Part shown: positions 5,414 to 7,015 of the stretch, piece by piece
How the letters are laid out: each line of letters opens with the position of its first letter
Position numbering within the stretch: position 1 is the stretch's first letter
Assembly (NCBI GenBank): GCA_026416655.1
Contig: JAOAES010000198.1
Location: 1-7,015 of the forward strand
Reading direction: 5' to 3'
DNA: 7,015 nt
Source: Fimbriimonadales bacterium
GTDB lineage: Bacteria > Armatimonadota > Fimbriimonadia > Fimbriimonadales > GBS-DC
The notes under the pieces: model-generated
The model's database searches: none
The model's input: the letters and a program-made list of their open reading frames with translations, nothing else
What the model was told of the DNA's origin: nothing
Position numbers and translations under genes: made by a program

Positions 5414-6784
5414 ATGGGCGAATACCGACTGTTGCTCAAGCATGTTGATGTGCCCGATTATGACGATATTCGCGTTTACGAGCAGTATGGCGGCTATCAG
5501 GCGTTGCGCAAGGCGCTCTCGATGGAGCGTCAGGCAATTATCGAAGAAGTGAAAAAATCGGGGTTGCGTGGACGCGGCGGCGCAGGCTTCCCCGCCTGGA
5601 TTAAGTGGAACGGTCTCCCCAAAGATGATGACAAGCCCCACTATGTCATCTGCAACTCCGATGAGGGCGAACCGGGTACCTTCAAGGACTTCGAGCTGAT
5701 GTATAAAGCGCCGCATCAGCTCGTCGAGGGCATGATTATTGCCGGCTACGCGGTGCGCGCTCAGCGGGGCTACATCTACATTCGGGGCGAGTATGTGGAA
5801 TGCGCCCGCAAGGTGCGCAAAGCCATCGACCAAGCCTACGCTGCAGGCTATCTGGGCAAAAACATCTTGGGCAGCGGGTTCGATTATGACCTCTACATTC
5901 ACATGGGCGCAGGCTCCTACGAATGTGGCGAGGAGTCGGCGCTGATGTCGAGCTTAATGGGCGAGCGCGGTCAGCCCCGCCTGAAGTTCCCCCACGCGCC
6001 CCTGCCTACCATCGCAGGCGTGTGGAACTGTCCCACGCTGATTAACAACTGCGAGTCGCTGAGCTGCGTACCCCACATCATCAACAACGGGGGCGAATGG
6101 TATGCGCAGCTCGGCGCCAGCACCAAGAACTCGCGCGGTACGAAAATCTTCTCCGTGTCGGGGCATGTGAATAAGCCCGGCAACTACGAAATCGAGTTCG
6201 GTACGCCCCTGATGGAGCTAATCGAGATGGCGGGCGGCGTGCGCGGGGGCAAACTGAAAGGGATTATCCCAGGCGGCTCCTCGATGCCCATCCTGCCCGC
6301 TGAGAAGTGCGAGGACGCGATTATCGGCTACGAAGAGCTGATGGAGAAAGGCAGCATGGTCGGTTCAGGCGGCTGCATGGTGCTGAACGAGCATACCTGC
6401 ATCGTGCATTTCGCGTGGCGCACGGCGGAGTTCTACGCGCATGAGTCCTGCGGTAAATGTACGCCCTGCCGCGAGGGCACGCGCTGGATGGTGCAGATTC
6501 TGGAGCGCATCCTGCAGGGCAAAGGGCGCATGGAAGACATCGACTTGCTGCTGGAGATTTGCGACCAGATTGACGGGCGGAGTTTCTGCGCGTTAGGTGA
6601 CGCGGCGGCGTGGCCCATCCGCGCGTTCATCAAAAACTTCCGCCACGAGTTCGAATACTTCGTCCAACACGGGCGCAGCATGTACGCCGACAATCCCGAA
6701 TCGCAGAAGATGTTCCCGCCCAAAGGCTACCAGCGCTATAATCCGATGCGCTATGAGTACACATTTGGGAGTGTGAGGAAGTAA
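5414..6784 (+). CDS. nuoF: NADH-quinone oxidoreductase subunit F (complex I, NADH- and FMN-binding)
   Basis: A 456-aa protein, close to the usual NuoF length of about 440. NuoF binds NADH and FMN in the peripheral arm of complex I and passes electrons to its 4Fe-4S cluster N3. Visible in order: glycine-rich GLRGRGGAGFPAWIKW (50-65) and NSDEGEPGTFKD (81-92), both part of the FMN/NADH site; GAGSYECGEESAL (165-177); TLINNCESL (208-216); the SLBB-like region from about 240; and the cluster ligands in ESCGKCTPCREG (Cys346, Cys349, Cys352) with Cys392 in SFCALGDAAAWP. It lacks the N-terminal thioredoxin-like domain of HoxF-type fusions. Two cysteines near 213 and 218 replace residues usually non-cysteine in this region. 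A basic, Tyr-rich tail of about 25 residues follows the conserved part. nuoE and nuoG are not neighbours, so the rest of complex I must be encoded elsewhere. The threonine aldolase gene starts 6 nt downstream. Confidence 0.95.
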   Translation: MGEYRLLLKHVDVPDYDDIRVYEQYGGYQALRKALSMERQAIIEEVKKSGLRGRGGAGFPAWIKWNGLPKDDDKPHYVICNSDEGEPGTFKDFELMYKAPHQLVEGMIIAGYAVRAQRGYIYIRGEYVECARKVRKAIDQAYAAGYLGKNILGSGFDYDLYIHMGAGSYECGEESALMSSLMGERGQPRLKFPHAPLPTIAGVWNCPTLINNCESLSCVPHIINNGGEWYAQLGASTKNSRGTKIFSVSGHVNKPGNYEIEFGTPLMELIEMAGGVRGGKLKGIIPGGSSMPILPAEKCEDAIIGYEELMEKGSMVGSGGCMVLNEHTCIVHFAWRTAEFYAHESCGKCTPCREGTRWMVQILERILQGKGRMEDIDLLLEICDQIDGRSFCALGDAAAWPIRAFIKNFRHEFEYFVQHGRSMYADNPESQKMFPPKGYQRYNPMRYEYTFGSVRK

Positions 6785-6790
6785 GCCCCG

Positions 6791-7015
6791 ATGCGCGTCG
6801 ATCTCCGTTCCGATACGGTGACCTTGCCCACACCCGAAATGCGCCGCGCGATGGCGGAAGCCGAGCTGGGCGACGACGTGTACGGCGAAGACCCCACCGT
6901 GAACCGCCTGCAGGAGCGCGTCGCGGAACTGCTGGGACATGAAGCCGCGCTGTTCACCCCGTCGGGCACGATGGCGAACGAAATCGCTATCAAGGTCTGG
7001 ACGCAGCCGACCGAC
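6791..7015 (+). CDS. ltaE: Low-specificity L-threonine aldolase, N-terminal part (cut by window end)
   Basis: The first 75 codons of a PLP-dependent fold-type I enzyme that splits L-threonine or L-allo-threonine into glycine and acetaldehyde. GAGGAAG at 6775-6781, inside the end of nuoF, lies 9 nt before the ATG and supports the start. Family signatures are DLRSDTVTLPTPEMRRAM at the N-terminus, GDDVYGEDPTVNRLQ near 27-41 and ALFTPSGTMANEIAI near 53-67. The PLP-binding lysine lies further downstream and cannot be checked. The 6-nt gap suggests co-transcription with nuoF, although no functional link between them is obvious. Related beta-eliminating lyases of the same superfamily are less likely because DLRSDTVT is typical of threonine aldolases. 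Confidence 0.9.
   Translation, partial: MRVDLRSDTVTLPTPEMRRAMAEAELGDDVYGEDPTVNRLQERVAELLGHEAALFTPSGTMANEIAIKVWTQPTD

Noticed and set aside
5357..5902. A 181-codon minus-strand open frame opposite nuoF
   Set aside because: It covers the strongly conserved NuoF N-terminus on the other strand and shows no family signature of its own.

Overview
The window holds one complete signalling cassette and two complete metabolic genes. It is cut at both ends through partial genes, and every supported gene is on the + strand. The DNA is GC-rich by eye, roughly 60% (not computed). The C-terminus of a TonB-dependent receptor shows a diderm (outer-membrane) bacterium. The lineage cannot be fixed from sequence alone. 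A solitary nuoF beside an acyl-CoA mutase and a threonine aldolase is unlike proteobacterial gene order, and I would guess an early-branching diderm such as Armatimonadota, at low confidence.

Region 1 (1-3620) reads as one transcription unit: the end of a TonB-dependent outer-membrane receptor, a periplasmic substrate-binding protein of the ABC_sub_bind type 6 nt later, and an 840-aa sensor histidine kinase that starts inside the stop of the binding protein (ATGA overlap). No permease, ATPase or response regulator is visible. The kinase is the most unusual protein here. Its Cache-like sensor domain sits between two very long, proline-free, Gln-rich predicted helical stalks in the periplasm. 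At full helical length these would be about 20 nm, enough in principle to carry the sensor head towards the outer membrane where the receptor sits. Receptor, binding protein and kinase may therefore form a nutrient-sensing relay.

Region 2 (3621-3730) is a 110-bp spacer with dense signals. It has an 8-nt perfect Shine-Dalgarno followed at good spacing by a 6-codon ORF, MGSPPP-stop, ending in C6-TAA. A 28-bp dyad overlaps that ORF, then comes an extended -10 box (TGGTATAAT) and a GGAGG ribosome-binding site for the mutase. A +1 slip on the proline run would join the tiny ORF to the mutase frame.

Region 3 (3731-7015) holds a B12-dependent acyl-CoA mutase large subunit without its cobalamin domain, with the Phe/Gln active-site pair of isobutyryl-CoA-type mutases. 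It is followed by NuoF, the NADH-binding subunit of complex I, alone without nuoE or nuoG, and then by the start of a low-specificity threonine aldolase 6 nt after nuoF. The mutase and nuoF share an almost identical upstream module: GGTATA(A/C)T, 6 nt, GGAGGCGCA, then ATG. Apart from the 110-bp spacer and a 69-bp spacer before nuoF, the window is almost entirely coding.
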